Positions 44,599-53,942 are shown, counted from the stretch's first letter. The stretch is 64,000 nucleotides of DNA from Desulfitobacterium sp038181555 (GCF_038181555.1 NZ_JBBWUA010000012.1:22906-86905), one strand, 5' to 3'. Made by a program: numbers and translations. The notes: generated by a model not told the origin, from the sequence alone.

Positions 44599-47241
44599 CT
44601 AAAATACGATTCTTGCCGGTTTTTCCACATCGGAAATGAGTTTCGAGGCCGAGTATTTCTCAATCTTGGCAATACCAGTATTAAATCCGGAAACCCCTTG
44701 ACCAGTCGGAACTTGGCCACTGAGAATATTGTCAGCTCCGCCTTTATCGATACCCGTCTTTTCATCCACATCAACCCAAGCTCCATGGGGTAGAGCAACT
44801 ACGCCTGGTCTTACTCTTTCCGTTAGGCAAGCATTTCTTAAGATTTTTCCATAAGGGCTGGTAATAAGCACTGTCTCCCCATTGCCGATTCCATTAGCTT
44901 GAGCGTCTTTGGTATTTAGGAAGACTGGATTATGCCAAGCTTCTTGCAGCCATTTCACATTATCAAATACGGTATGCGAGCGGCGTAAATAGTGTGGGTT
45001 AATCACTTGATAGGGATACTCCCCTTTAGCCTTACTTTCCCAATCTTGGAAGGTGTCTTGATAGCCATTGACAGGTGGAATATAGGAAGGAATGGCTTGA
45101 ATCTTGCTAAAGCCCATATCATTGACGGTTTTCGCTAACTGACGACTATAGATTTCTAGCTTACCGCTCTCCGAAGTTAAGGGATTATTTTCTGGATCTT
45201 TAACAAAGTCTTCATAGGCTATATAGCCATAGTTATCCCCTTGGGACCGTTTGACTTGATAGACCCCTTTTTCCTTTAGTTCAGGGTAGGTGATTTTACC
45301 TGTTTGAGGTTTGCCAGTAACACCTAGTTCTTTAATATCTGCATCTGTGATGGTGACCAGAGGACCATAGGTTTTTCCATCTTCATTGACTACGGTGGCG
45401 CTAGCTAAAGCATTAAAGAATTGCTGCTTTTCGTCAAAGGGGAAAGCTTCTTTTTCATTAAGGCCTAACTTTTTTGCTAACTCGTTAGCTATCCACTGGT
45501 CGCTCTTGGCTTCAAAGAGAGGCTCGCTAATCTGGGAATACATAATGAGCATTTCCCTGTTGCCGCTATGAACCAAGCTTCCTCCAGAGAATCCGCCGAC
45601 TTTCTCCCACTCGGTGGTCACCGGCAGGACAATATCTGCATACTTGGAGTTCGTGGTTACAAATTGGGAATGTGATACAACGAGATCTACTTTGCGATGA
45701 GCTTCGATCCCTTTCGTCATGCCATCGCTGGTTTGCAGAGTTGCTCCACCAGAATGGTATATGATGTGAATATCGATATCTCTTTGTTCGCCGGACTTGT
45801 ATTGATCTGCAGAGGTAAAGTCTCCGCTTCCTGTAAAGGTGTATTTGCCGGTGAGGATAGCATCCCAGACTTCTCCGGCGTTGATGCTGTCATCGACTGG
45901 ATTGGCAATTCCGGGCAATCCGTTAGAACCGGCACAGACTAAGGCCGGCCCACCGTTACCGGAAGTGGCATGCATGGTGCTACCGGTCATGTGACCAGAT
46001 TTGCCCATATGCCCCGTCATGGCACCGATTGTCATAATTAATTGGGGTAGATTATCGGAGTTAGTCGTTCTGGCGGAAGCCATTCCGCATAAGAAAGCTA
46101 CTTTTTTATCCTTACGGAATTCCAAGGCTAATTTTTCAATTTGAACCTTATCCACTCCGCAGATCTCGCTGGCCCAGGCTGGTGTTTTAGGGACGCCATC
46201 ATAAGTTCCCAGAACATAGTCTTTGAAGTTTCCTTTGGGATCTTCCCCTTCAGGCATATGATCAGCATCAAAGCCGAGACAGTATTTGTTTAAGAAATCC
46301 CAATCGATCAAGGGATTCATCGTCGGGTGGTCTTTGGTCAGGAGCACATTGGCAATAGCCAGTAATAACGCCGAGTCAGTACTGGGACGAACCGGTACCC
46401 ATTCTGCCCCTAACATAGAATAGGATTCATTGTAAAAGGGGTCAATGCCGATAAACTTGGCTCCAGCTTTCTTAGCTTGCAGATAATGCCAGCTCGAGCT
46501 TCCCATAGCACTCCAAGCCGGATTCATGCTGAGCATAATAACTGTCTCACAGTTACGCATATCAAAACGGTCGTTAACGGTTTGATCCCATACTCCTAAT
46601 TGTAGGAAGCCTACCTTTTTAGGAGTCATGGCCCAGCTACCGAAGGAGTTGGTGTTCCAATATTCAGCGTATCCTCCAAACAACCCTAGGGTTCTGGAGA
46701 TATCGGTGATTCGGCTACTCCAGCCACCAATGTGTAAAATGGAGCGGTTGCCGTAATCTTTTTTCACGCGCTGTAGCTCATCGGCAATATAGGTTAAAGC
46801 CTCATCCCAGCTAATTCGTTCCCATTCGTCTTTCCCACGTAGAGATTTGTCGCCGCCACCCGGTTGCCAGTTCTTACGCTTCATGGGGTATTTCAAACGA
46901 TCAGCACCGAAGACCTGCTGACGCTGAGAACGTCCTCTTAGACAACCTCTTTGTTGTGGATAATCCGGCGAATCCTCATGGGTATCATCAGTTTTTTGGC
47001 GAACGACGACTCCATCGACAACCAAGGCCTTGTTCAAGCATCGTCCACCGCAGTTATGCCAACAGGCAGCAGAAACCCACTCACCTTGCTCTTCTCCGAG
47101 GGCATTAATATTTCCATCTACTGATGCTAAGCCACTTCCGCAGCCGGTTAGAGCCAAGCTGGCCGTACCGGCCGCCGTAGCTTTTAAGAAACTTCTACGG
47201 CTAATTTTGTTGTCCGTAATCTTTTTTAGCAGACTTGACAT
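44599..47241 (-). CDS. dmsA: DmsA-like molybdopterin reductase, copy 2
   Basis: 880-residue catalytic subunit, same layout as copy 1. Tat motif SRRSFLKA (Arg 15-16), lipobox-like LALTGC (Cys 34), Fe-S ligands in CWHNCGGRC and RGCLRGRS. Moco contacts include MLSMNPAWSAMGSSSW and GIDPFYNESYSMLGAEWVPVRPSTD, and the likely Mo-ligand serine is in NTNSFGSWAM. The two copies diverge most around the substrate funnel (residues about 150-240), so they may reduce different compounds. GGGAGG upstream of the ATG. Confidence 0.9.
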   Translation of the reverse strand: MSSLLKKITDNKISRRSFLKATAAGTASLALTGCGSGLASVDGNINALGEEQGEWVSAACWHNCGGRCLNKALVVDGVVVRQKTDDTHEDSPDYPQQRGCLRGRSQRQQVFGADRLKYPMKRKNWQPGGGDKSLRGKDEWERISWDEALTYIADELQRVKKDYGNRSILHIGGWSSRITDISRTLGLFGGYAEYWNTNSFGSWAMTPKKVGFLQLGVWDQTVNDRFDMRNCETVIMLSMNPAWSAMGSSSWHYLQAKKAGAKFIGIDPFYNESYSMLGAEWVPVRPSTDSALLLAIANVLLTKDHPTMNPLIDWDFLNKYCLGFDADHMPEGEDPKGNFKDYVLGTYDGVPKTPAWASEICGVDKVQIEKLALEFRKDKKVAFLCGMASARTTNSDNLPQLIMTIGAMTGHMGKSGHMTGSTMHATSGNGGPALVCAGSNGLPGIANPVDDSINAGEVWDAILTGKYTFTGSGDFTSADQYKSGEQRDIDIHIIYHSGGATLQTSDGMTKGIEAHRKVDLVVSHSQFVTTNSKYADIVLPVTTEWEKVGGFSGGSLVHSGNREMLIMYSQISEPLFEAKSDQWIANELAKKLGLNEKEAFPFDEKQQFFNALASATVVNEDGKTYGPLVTITDADIKELGVTGKPQTGKITYPELKEKGVYQVKRSQGDNYGYIAYEDFVKDPENNPLTSESGKLEIYSRQLAKTVNDMGFSKIQAIPSYIPPVNGYQDTFQDWESKAKGEYPYQVINPHYLRRSHTVFDNVKWLQEAWHNPVFLNTKDAQANGIGNGETVLITSPYGKILRNACLTERVRPGVVALPHGAWVDVDEKTGIDKGGADNILSGQVPTGQGVSGFNTGIAKIEKYSASKLISDVEKPARIVF

Positions 47242-47391
47242 AAATCCCTACCTCCCTTTTAATTCTAAAGCCTATGACATCGGGAGCCCTGTGCCTCTAG
47301 GAACAAACAGGAATGTCTCTATCTACCCCCATTTGACTAGGAGCCGCCCCTGAATCTATAATCAGTATATAACGGCCCCAACTTCGACCAT

Positions 47392-47408
47392 ATGTTCACA
47401 AGTACAAA
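47392..47408. promoter_or_regulatory. Candidate operator between dmsA2 and PucR-like 2
   Basis: ATGTTCACAAGTACAAA here differs from ATGTTCACATGCACAAA (minus strand of 37677-37693) at two of 17 positions, in the same orientation relative to the regulator and dmsA genes. The rest of 47242-47603 contains no recognised element. Confidence 0.5.
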
Positions 47409-47603
47409 ATAGCACGAGTTTTTTTAGACGCCCTTACAAAGTTCTTAGGTGTGGTTGCATCTATAATTCTATTAGCATGACTATCCATCTGACCTAATTT
47501 TCTTCATCTAAGATCTATTCTATCATTTTTAAGTTGGATAGGTACATGACAAGCCATTGACACTTAATGGGAACCCTATTTATATGATAAGGGATGATGA
47601 AGC

Positions 47604-48839
47604 ATGGATATGAAATTCACTGTTCCTGATTATATGCAGGAATTAGCCTTGGCTTCGGGACAAGGCCTTGATCAACTGAATGCTGCCTTAGCCAAGACAT
47701 TGAATTACCCAGTCATAATTTCTTCATCTGCCTATAAAATATTTTCTTCCTCTTCTCAGTATAATTTTGAGTCTTTTTATATTTACTCCAACCAATCTAG
47801 GGTCGGTAGCGAAGCACTTTTTGCTTGCCAAATTTTGACCGACTCTTTTCAATCACCTGCTATAGGACGAGTAGTTGCACCCTTTAGTCGCATCCTAGGT
47901 TATATCTTTGTGCTTACTGATGATCGCGCTCCAGACCCAATCAACTTCAAACCCCTTTTGGATTACGCATCTTCTCTCTGTGCTGTCCATCTCCAAGGCC
48001 GACTTGAGCTTAAACAAGAGCAAAGTAAGTTTAAAAATGCTTTTCTCTATGATCTTATTTATGGAAATCTAAAACGCAATGACGACATCATCGCCACCGG
48101 TGAAATGTGGGGGTGGGATTTTCGTCGCCCTCACACTGTCATGGTTTTTCTCCTGCCTGAACCGGACCTTAATCTTAATACAACCGAATCGCACCTCATG
48201 GATATACTCTCAAGAATTGTTGAGCAGAATTTTGTGGAGTCTTACTATAAAAACTCAGCTTCGATCTTTCGCCAAAATGAACTCCTCGTCTTTATTCCCT
48301 TGCAATCCGACAAGCCCGCTCAGCATAAGGAAGAGATCCTTGTATTTGCTGATAAAATCCTCACCCAAGTTGAGGATACAGACTTAAAAGGTCTTGTAAC
48401 CTGTGGCGTTGGCCAGACCTATGCTCAGCCTACTGAACTTTTCCGCAGCTATCAAGAAGCTAAAGTAGCCTTTGAAATGGGGAAGCTTTTAGACCTCGCT
48501 GTTCCTTTCTTTAGTGACCTAGGCTTAGAGCGGATTCTTTACAAACACGATCTCCAGGATTTAAAGGAGTACTACGTTCATGTCCTTGGGGAATTGCATA
48601 GACAAGACGACCCGGAGAGCTCCCTAGTCACCATCCTCGAAAGTTTTGCCGAGAATCAGTTTGATGTGGGCAAGACGGCTAAAGCCATTTTTATGCACCC
48701 TAATACTTTGCGCTACCGGATTAACAAAATTGAAACCATCTTAGGTAGGTCTTTGGCAGACAATAATACACGTCTAGATATCGTGGCCTCCCTAAAAATA
48801 AGACGACTTCATGGTACAGATGAACTCTTATCAGTTTAA
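47604..48839 (+). CDS. PucR/CdaR-type transcriptional regulator 2
   Basis: 411 residues with the same architecture as the regulator at 36314-37546: N-terminal sensor part, GGDEF-like middle, C-terminal PucR helix-turn-helix (about 350-400: FAENQFDVGKTAKAIFMHPNTLRYRINKIETILGRSLAD). Shared paralogue stretches include GVGQTYAQPTELFRSYQEAKVAFEMG and FFSDLGLERILYKHDLQDLKEYY. Divergent from dmsA2, so probably its specific regulator. The N-terminal 150 residues differ more than the rest, as expected if the two sense different signals. Confidence 0.88.
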   Translation: MDMKFTVPDYMQELALASGQGLDQLNAALAKTLNYPVIISSSAYKIFSSSSQYNFESFYIYSNQSRVGSEALFACQILTDSFQSPAIGRVVAPFSRILGYIFVLTDDRAPDPINFKPLLDYASSLCAVHLQGRLELKQEQSKFKNAFLYDLIYGNLKRNDDIIATGEMWGWDFRRPHTVMVFLLPEPDLNLNTTESHLMDILSRIVEQNFVESYYKNSASIFRQNELLVFIPLQSDKPAQHKEEILVFADKILTQVEDTDLKGLVTCGVGQTYAQPTELFRSYQEAKVAFEMGKLLDLAVPFFSDLGLERILYKHDLQDLKEYYVHVLGELHRQDDPESSLVTILESFAENQFDVGKTAKAIFMHPNTLRYRINKIETILGRSLADNNTRLDIVASLKIRRLHGTDELLSV

Positions 48840-48843
48840 ACGT

Positions 48844-48873
48844 AAAACACGCCCAGTGACGGGCGTGTTTTTT
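48844..48873. terminator. Bidirectional terminator
   Basis: AAAACACGCCC - AGTGAC - GGGCGTGTTTT: perfect stem with T-run, between converging genes. Confidence 0.92.
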
Positions 48874-49679
48874 CAAATTAATTCGCGCTTATTAAAGGAA
48901 GCCGTTGCAAAACGCCGCATAGCTTTCATTCTGGTTAGCCATACAATATGGGCATCATTCTTGGTATTCTGAAGCATCTGGGGAACAAAGAAGGCCGCAA
49001 CGGTCTCGGGCTTGTCGGCAAGAATATTAAATATCTTTTTAAACCTCTGTTCCTCAATCACAGGGGACTTTTCACCATCCGGGGTTTTAGTAATGAAATC
49101 AGTAAGCATCATGCCCGGGGAAAGGAGCCCTACCAATACCGGTTTCCCTTCAAGCTCCTTGGCCAGTCCCTTCGTGAAATAGGTCAGAGCACTTTTTGTG
49201 GTGCCATAAAGGATGGTCTTTATTTGTATCATGCCGTTAGATCCTAGACCTTCCATATTCCATACCTGTCCGCTCCCTTGGGACAACATGTTGCTCACGG
49301 CAACTTGGGAGCCAAAAATCATTCCTTTGATGTTGGTGTCTATTACTGCTTCGACATAGCTTGGCTCTGTATCATAAGCAAACTCATGGGGGACGTTTTG
49401 ACCGGCGTTGTTAATCCAGTAATCTACTCGGCCCCATTTTTGGGCTGATTCCTGCCAAAGTTTTTCTAGTTCCTCTTTTACCCTTACATTGCAGGGAACA
49501 TACAAAACCTTATCGGAGAACTCAGCCAGTTCTTTCTTGGCAAGTTCGAAGGATTTTTCGCTTCTACCTGAAACAGTAACGTTGCATCCTGATTTCAAAA
49601 ACTCTTTTGCCATGCATAGCCCTACACCCCTAGTGCTTCCGGTTATAACTACAGTTTTCATACTAATATTACTAGCCAT
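48873..49679 (-). CDS. Short-chain dehydrogenase resembling NYC1/NOL chlorophyll b reductases
   Basis: 268-residue SDR with cofactor motif TGSTRGVG (about 12-19), NNAG, and catalytic YxxxK in YGTTKSAL. Beyond the SDR core it shares an unusual pattern with plant NYC1/NOL: a FNMDGAGS-like WNMEGLGSNG, then SPGMMLTDFIT, then FNILADKPETVAAFFVPQML near the end. In plants these enzymes reduce the formyl group of chlorophyll b. No chlorophyll genes are present here, so it likely acts on another compound. The resemblance is recalled, not computed. Confidence 0.82.
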   Translation of the reverse strand: MASNISMKTVVITGSTRGVGLCMAKEFLKSGCNVTVSGRSEKSFELAKKELAEFSDKVLYVPCNVRVKEELEKLWQESAQKWGRVDYWINNAGQNVPHEFAYDTEPSYVEAVIDTNIKGMIFGSQVAVSNMLSQGSGQVWNMEGLGSNGMIQIKTILYGTTKSALTYFTKGLAKELEGKPVLVGLLSPGMMLTDFITKTPDGEKSPVIEEQRFKKIFNILADKPETVAAFFVPQMLQNTKNDAHIVWLTRMKAMRRFATASFNKRELI

Positions 49680-49824
49680 GGGTCAGCACCACCTTCCAAA
49701 TCGTGTTAATACTTTTACTATACCACAAAATGGGAAAGGCGTTTACATAGACCGCCAAGAATTGGCGGCCTCTTTTACTATAGCTTTCATTGCTGTGCGA
49801 AGGAAACACTCCCGTAGTAAAATC

Positions 49825-50097
49825 CTAAATGCTCATCCCCAGAAATATCTTCCGAAAAGAATTCTTTAACTCGTTATCGCTGGCTGTTGCCTCTTCACAC
49901 CAATAGTATAGAGTTTTGGCATGATGTGCAGTGGTACCTTCGCAGTTTCGGCAGATGCCAGTTAATGAACTATATATACTCATCGTTTCAAACGGTCTTT
50001 TCACCTTTTCTCTGTCCCGGCTTATGGCATCCCGGGGACAGAACAACTGACAGATCCGGCAATCCAGACACAGCCCACTGGTAAAGTGCATCAACAT
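49825..50097 (-). CDS. Small ferredoxin-like ORF, possibly decayed
   Basis: 90 residues. Near the N-terminus CLDCRICQLFCP (CxxCxxCxxxCP) is a standard [4Fe-4S] motif. The second half has CRNCEGTTAHHAKTLYYWC, which is not a normal second cluster. A strong site GGGAGGTAACC lies about 13 bases before the ATG, farther than usual, and the codon at ideal distance is ATC followed by a stop. The gene could be a remnant or a genuine small one-cluster protein. Confidence 0.45.
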   Translation of the reverse strand: MLMHFTSGLCLDCRICQLFCPRDAISRDREKVKRPFETMSIYSSLTGICRNCEGTTAHHAKTLYYWCEEATASDNELKNSFRKIFLGMSI

Positions 50098-50200
50098 CGG
50101 TCAGATGGTTACCTCCCTTATCGCTATCGGATTAATTCCCTTGATTAGCTGGAGGGGGCTCTTTGGCACCTTGTTGGTATGGCTGCCTAAAATCATAACC

Positions 50201-51748
50201 TTAATGGGCTACAGTCTGAATTCGGATCCTCACTGAACCGCTTGCTAAGGCCTGGGCGCCATAAGCAAGAAAGGATTTTTCCCAGCTGTCCACATAGGAC
50301 CCGGTAGCCCATTCCGCCATGATCACGGTGGCCCCTTCCGGCAGATCCAGCTCCGCCAAAGGAGTTTCCCCTAAGTTTTCCGTACCGACGGGATAAATCG
50401 TTAATTTATTCTTGGTTTTGACAAGAGCAATATCCTGATTAGGAGACGTAAACGCATCCAGGGCATCGGGGACCCGGTCTTTAATCTTGTACCAGCTTAA
50501 AACTAAGGTATCATAAAAGATCAAGTTGGTCGGAGGAATCATTTTGAGATCAAAGTCTGTTTCCTGAAAATCCCCGCCCTTTTGATAATGGATTCTCCCC
50601 ACCAGGGACCAACGGCCGTTTTTACGTATCAAACCAAAATCTTCCTCAGACACATCCTGGTTAGTTGCGGATATACCTTTCTCCTTTAGAGTGGCAGTGG
50701 CCTGCTCTCTAGCGTTCAGATAGGCGTTTAAGCCCTTGACGCCAAGCAAATCGGACACTTTAATACCAGCCGAAGACGAAATCTTGTCCACAGGAAACAC
50801 CTGCAAGTGGTTATATGCAACTTCTCTCTTTTCGATAGCAACATAATCATTACCGATGTAATTGATCACTCTTTCTGCCGAGTCGGGATAGGTTTGTTTA
50901 CCTGTTTCTGTTTCTGTTTCTCTTTCTGTTCCAATTTCCACTTCCGCTACCGCATCTGACTCCTCTTCCCCTTTCTTCAGGTCGGGGGCCTTGGCTGTTA
51001 CATTACGGGCAGTCATTAAATTACCTGGCCCAATCGCGGTGGGGAGGTTTCGCACGCTAAGTTCCCAAAAGCCACTGGTCCTCGGGAAAAAAATCTGTTC
51101 GGAAGCCAGGAGCGGTTTTAACTGCTTCTGTTCGACAGCAATCCATAAGGTCTGATAGGTGTAACCGGAGGCTGAAGGTGTCCTCAAGCCCAGCAAGACA
51201 CCGGAACTTCCTTCCCTGCTGTCCTCACTGAGATTCCGGGCATTTGTATTCGCTGCATTTAGGGTACTGTCCGCCTGATCGGCAACCTTTTTTAACAGAA
51301 GAGCTTTGTTGTGCACGAAAAAAATCGTTTCGACATCATCCAATTTCATGAACTCGCCCAGATAATTGCCGGCGGCGTAGACTGTAATCACATCCACCTT
51401 CTGAAATATCGGTCCAGAAATACCGGCAGGCGCAATATATTTTGTCAACAGGTAATCGTCGGCCTTCACCCTTTTGATTTTATAGGTAGGATTAGCCCAA
51501 ACCTGGCCGCCAAAAGAAACGGCATCCGTCGCAAATTGGACATCACTTCCCACCCATTGCTGGGCTGCTCCTCTCCCACTGCTGCCGTTGCTGTCCAGCT
51601 CCTGAAGCACGCTCCATTTACCTCCCAGAGGACTGACAGGGTTGGAGGGCGGTATAATCTTACCGGCCGAGGCTCCCGAAAACTCGGCACAGCCTCCCAG
51701 GAAAAGCAACAAAAGGGCAAGAAGGAGCAGGAGGGATTTTTTAAACAT
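50201..51748 (-). CDS. Lipoprotein of a two-component operon
   Basis: 515 residues. A lipoprotein signal (MFKKSLLLLLALLLLFLGGC, Cys 20) is followed by a large extracellular region with no recognised domain. A low-complexity charged stretch (EEESDAVAEVEIGTERETETETGKQT) lies near the middle. ATG at 51748 preceded by GAGAGGTG; it overlaps the kinase gene by 8 bases and is translationally coupled to it. Together with the kinase and response regulator it forms a three-gene operon, so it may be a co-sensor or the output of that system. Confidence 0.8.
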   Translation of the reverse strand: MFKKSLLLLLALLLLFLGGCAEFSGASAGKIIPPSNPVSPLGGKWSVLQELDSNGSSGRGAAQQWVGSDVQFATDAVSFGGQVWANPTYKIKRVKADDYLLTKYIAPAGISGPIFQKVDVITVYAAGNYLGEFMKLDDVETIFFVHNKALLLKKVADQADSTLNAANTNARNLSEDSREGSSGVLLGLRTPSASGYTYQTLWIAVEQKQLKPLLASEQIFFPRTSGFWELSVRNLPTAIGPGNLMTARNVTAKAPDLKKGEEESDAVAEVEIGTERETETETGKQTYPDSAERVINYIGNDYVAIEKREVAYNHLQVFPVDKISSSAGIKVSDLLGVKGLNAYLNAREQATATLKEKGISATNQDVSEEDFGLIRKNGRWSLVGRIHYQKGGDFQETDFDLKMIPPTNLIFYDTLVLSWYKIKDRVPDALDAFTSPNQDIALVKTKNKLTIYPVGTENLGETPLAELDLPEGATVIMAEWATGSYVDSWEKSFLAYGAQALASGSVRIRIQTVAH

Positions 51749-53135
51749 TGACAGACACCTCTCTGGGTAAAGTAATGACCACAGTTGTCCCAACATTGAC
51801 TTCACTGCGGATTTCCAGCCGACCTTTCATCAGGGTGACGATCTCTTCACAGATGGATAAACCGATCCCGTTGCGGGAACGTGAGCTTTTGCCTTTGTAA
51901 AACTTCTCTTTCACCATGGGCAGCTCCTCGACAGCGATACCGCACCCGGTGTCAACTATGGTAAAAGTGTAGTCTTTTTCTCCTACCTCGGCCTGAAAAC
52001 GGACACTCCCCTCGGCAGCCGTAAAATTCAAGGCATTATCCAGAATATTGATCAAGACTTGTTTTAACCGATTAGGGTCAGTCAACAGGTCGGGAAGGTT
52101 TTCCGGGTAATCCACTGTAAACTGGATAGTTTCTCTTGTGGCCCGCGGAGTCAGTTGTTTGCGGATATGCTCCATCAGTTCGGCCATATTGACCTCTTCA
52201 TAACTCAGCTTGATCCTGCCGGAAACAAATTTGGAAAAGTCCAGGAGTTCTTCCACCATCCGGGTGAGCCGTTCGGACTCTTTGGCAATGATGCCAAGAC
52301 CGTCGTTGAGCATTTCTTTCTGCTGGAATTTTTCGCTTCGCAAGGTTATCGCCCAGCCCATAATAGAGGTCAGAGGAGTTCGCAATTCATGGGAAACCGA
52401 AGAGATAAAATCATTCTTGAGCTTTTCCTTTTTAGTTATTTCCTCAGCCATATAGTTCAAAGTATCGGCAAGCTTGCCGATCTCATCATCCCTTCTTTTC
52501 CTGTTCTTGACTTGAAAATTCCCCGCCGCCATATTTTCGGCCACGGCTGTCACTTCCTTCAAGGGAATAAGAATGGTATTGGCTAAAAATATGCTCAGAA
52601 AGCCCACAACTATGGCCACAAAAAGACCGATGACGATAAATATTTTCGCCGTGTCTTGAATATCCTGATCGATTTCACTGGTCGAAGCAATAAAGCGTAG
52701 AGCGCCGACGATTTCTCCCTCGGATTTCAAAGGATACGCTACCGCCATCACTTTCTGGCCGTTTAATTGCCCCACCCATTCTCCCATCTGGTCATTGAGG
52801 GCATCCTGAATATCCTCCATAGACTCCTCTTGTTCCGGAATCATCCCCAGGGAGTCCATGACTATCTTCCCATCTCGATCGACAATCTCCACCTGAGCAT
52901 TGCTTTGATTCCAAAAAGCATCCACATTATAGAGGATGTTATCATCCAGGGAGGTATCGGAATAATACTTTGAGTACATATCGGCACTTATTTTTACCTG
53001 ATTGGTCAGATTACTCCTGAGGCTGCCGTAAAAATTCTGCTGGACAGTATAGATGAGCAGTACTTCCAGGATGGCAACCGAAACCAAAATCACGATCATG
53101 AAACTGGCCGTCAGTCTTCCTCTGATCCCTTTCAT
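51741..53135 (-). CDS. Membrane sensor histidine kinase
   Basis: 464 residues of the PhoR/ResE type. Two transmembrane helices (about 8-30 and 160-190) enclose an extracellular sensor domain. HAMP (about 190-240), HisKA with SSVSHELRTPLTSIMGW, and HATPase_c with N-box LINILDNALNFT and G-box GIGLSICEEI follow. ATG at 53135 after GGGAGG, overlapping the response-regulator stop by ATGA. The signal is unknown. Confidence 0.93.
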   Translation of the reverse strand: MKGIRGRLTASFMIVILVSVAILEVLLIYTVQQNFYGSLRSNLTNQVKISADMYSKYYSDTSLDDNILYNVDAFWNQSNAQVEIVDRDGKIVMDSLGMIPEQEESMEDIQDALNDQMGEWVGQLNGQKVMAVAYPLKSEGEIVGALRFIASTSEIDQDIQDTAKIFIVIGLFVAIVVGFLSIFLANTILIPLKEVTAVAENMAAGNFQVKNRKRRDDEIGKLADTLNYMAEEITKKEKLKNDFISSVSHELRTPLTSIMGWAITLRSEKFQQKEMLNDGLGIIAKESERLTRMVEELLDFSKFVSGRIKLSYEEVNMAELMEHIRKQLTPRATRETIQFTVDYPENLPDLLTDPNRLKQVLINILDNALNFTAAEGSVRFQAEVGEKDYTFTIVDTGCGIAVEELPMVKEKFYKGKSSRSRNGIGLSICEEIVTLMKGRLEIRSEVNVGTTVVITLPREVSVNV

Positions 53136-53845
53136 GGTAGCCTCCCTGCCGTCTCCGTTTGCCAACGATAACCCGAACCCCAGATTGTTTTTATGTAGCG
53201 GGGAGCAGAGGGGTTGTCTTCAATTTTTTCACGGAGCCGTCGGATATGTACATCTAAAGTTTTCGTATCCCCAAAATAATCTTCCCCCCAGACCACATTC
53301 AGCATCTCCTCCCGACGCAGTGCTTTCCCCGGATTCTCCATAAACATTTTTAACAAGGAGTACTCCGTAGGGGTCAGCTCCACTTCCCGATTGTCTTTGA
53401 GGAGTTTATTAGCGGCTGTATCCAGATGCAGGCTACCGTAGGTATAGGCTGCTCGACCGGTTTCATAACGGGACCGGCGTCTTAACATGGCTTTGATCCT
53501 AGCAATTAGTTCATAGGGATTAAAGGGCTTGACCATATAATCATCTGCCCCCAGCTCCAGACCCATAATTTTATCCGTATCCTGCCCCTTGGCTGTCAGC
53601 ATGATGATCAACGGGTCCGGCATGGTCTCGCGAATGTGCCGACATACTTCCAGTCCGTCCATCCCCGGCAGCATCAGATCCAGCACCACCAAATCGGGAA
53701 AAAATACGCCAAGGAGAACCAGGGCATCCTCCCCGCTCTCCGCTTCTCCCACTTCATATCCGGCCATCTCCAGGTTGAGGGTAATGAAGCGCCGGATAGA
53801 GGCTTCATCTTCAACAACCAATACTTTTACCTTATTCTCGTGCAC
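53132..53845 (-). CDS. OmpR/PhoB-family response regulator
   Basis: 237 residues. Receiver domain (1-120: VLVVEDEASIRRFI, phospho-Asp in DLVVLDLMLPGMDG, lysine in DYMVKPFNPYEL) and winged-helix DNA-binding domain (about 135-232: VELTPTEYSLLKMFMENPGKALRREEMLNVVWG). GTG start. First gene of the regulator-kinase-lipoprotein operon. Closest functional analogues are PhoP/ResD-type regulators; the target is not visible. Confidence 0.93.
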   Translation of the reverse strand: MHENKVKVLVVEDEASIRRFITLNLEMAGYEVGEAESGEDALVLLGVFFPDLVVLDLMLPGMDGLEVCRHIRETMPDPLIIMLTAKGQDTDKIMGLELGADDYMVKPFNPYELIARIKAMLRRRSRYETGRAAYTYGSLHLDTAANKLLKDNREVELTPTEYSLLKMFMENPGKALRREEMLNVVWGEDYFGDTKTLDVHIRRLREKIEDNPSAPRYIKTIWGSGYRWQTETAGRLP

Positions 53846-53942
53846 ATGCTCATCCCTTAATTTTATACTTTAGGTTTTTTTACACTATCAGACCTATTGG
53901 AGCTTTGCGGCATCCGGTCACTATTATAACACGATTTTCTTA

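Noticed and set aside
47242..47391. Riboswitch-like leader for dmsA2
   Set aside because: Only short unconvincing pairings could be found, and no similarity to the dmsA1 leader.
50930..51000. Short repetitive stretch TTTCTGTTTCTGTTTCTC within the lipoprotein gene
   Set aside because: It encodes the low-complexity Glu/Thr run of the protein and needs no other explanation.
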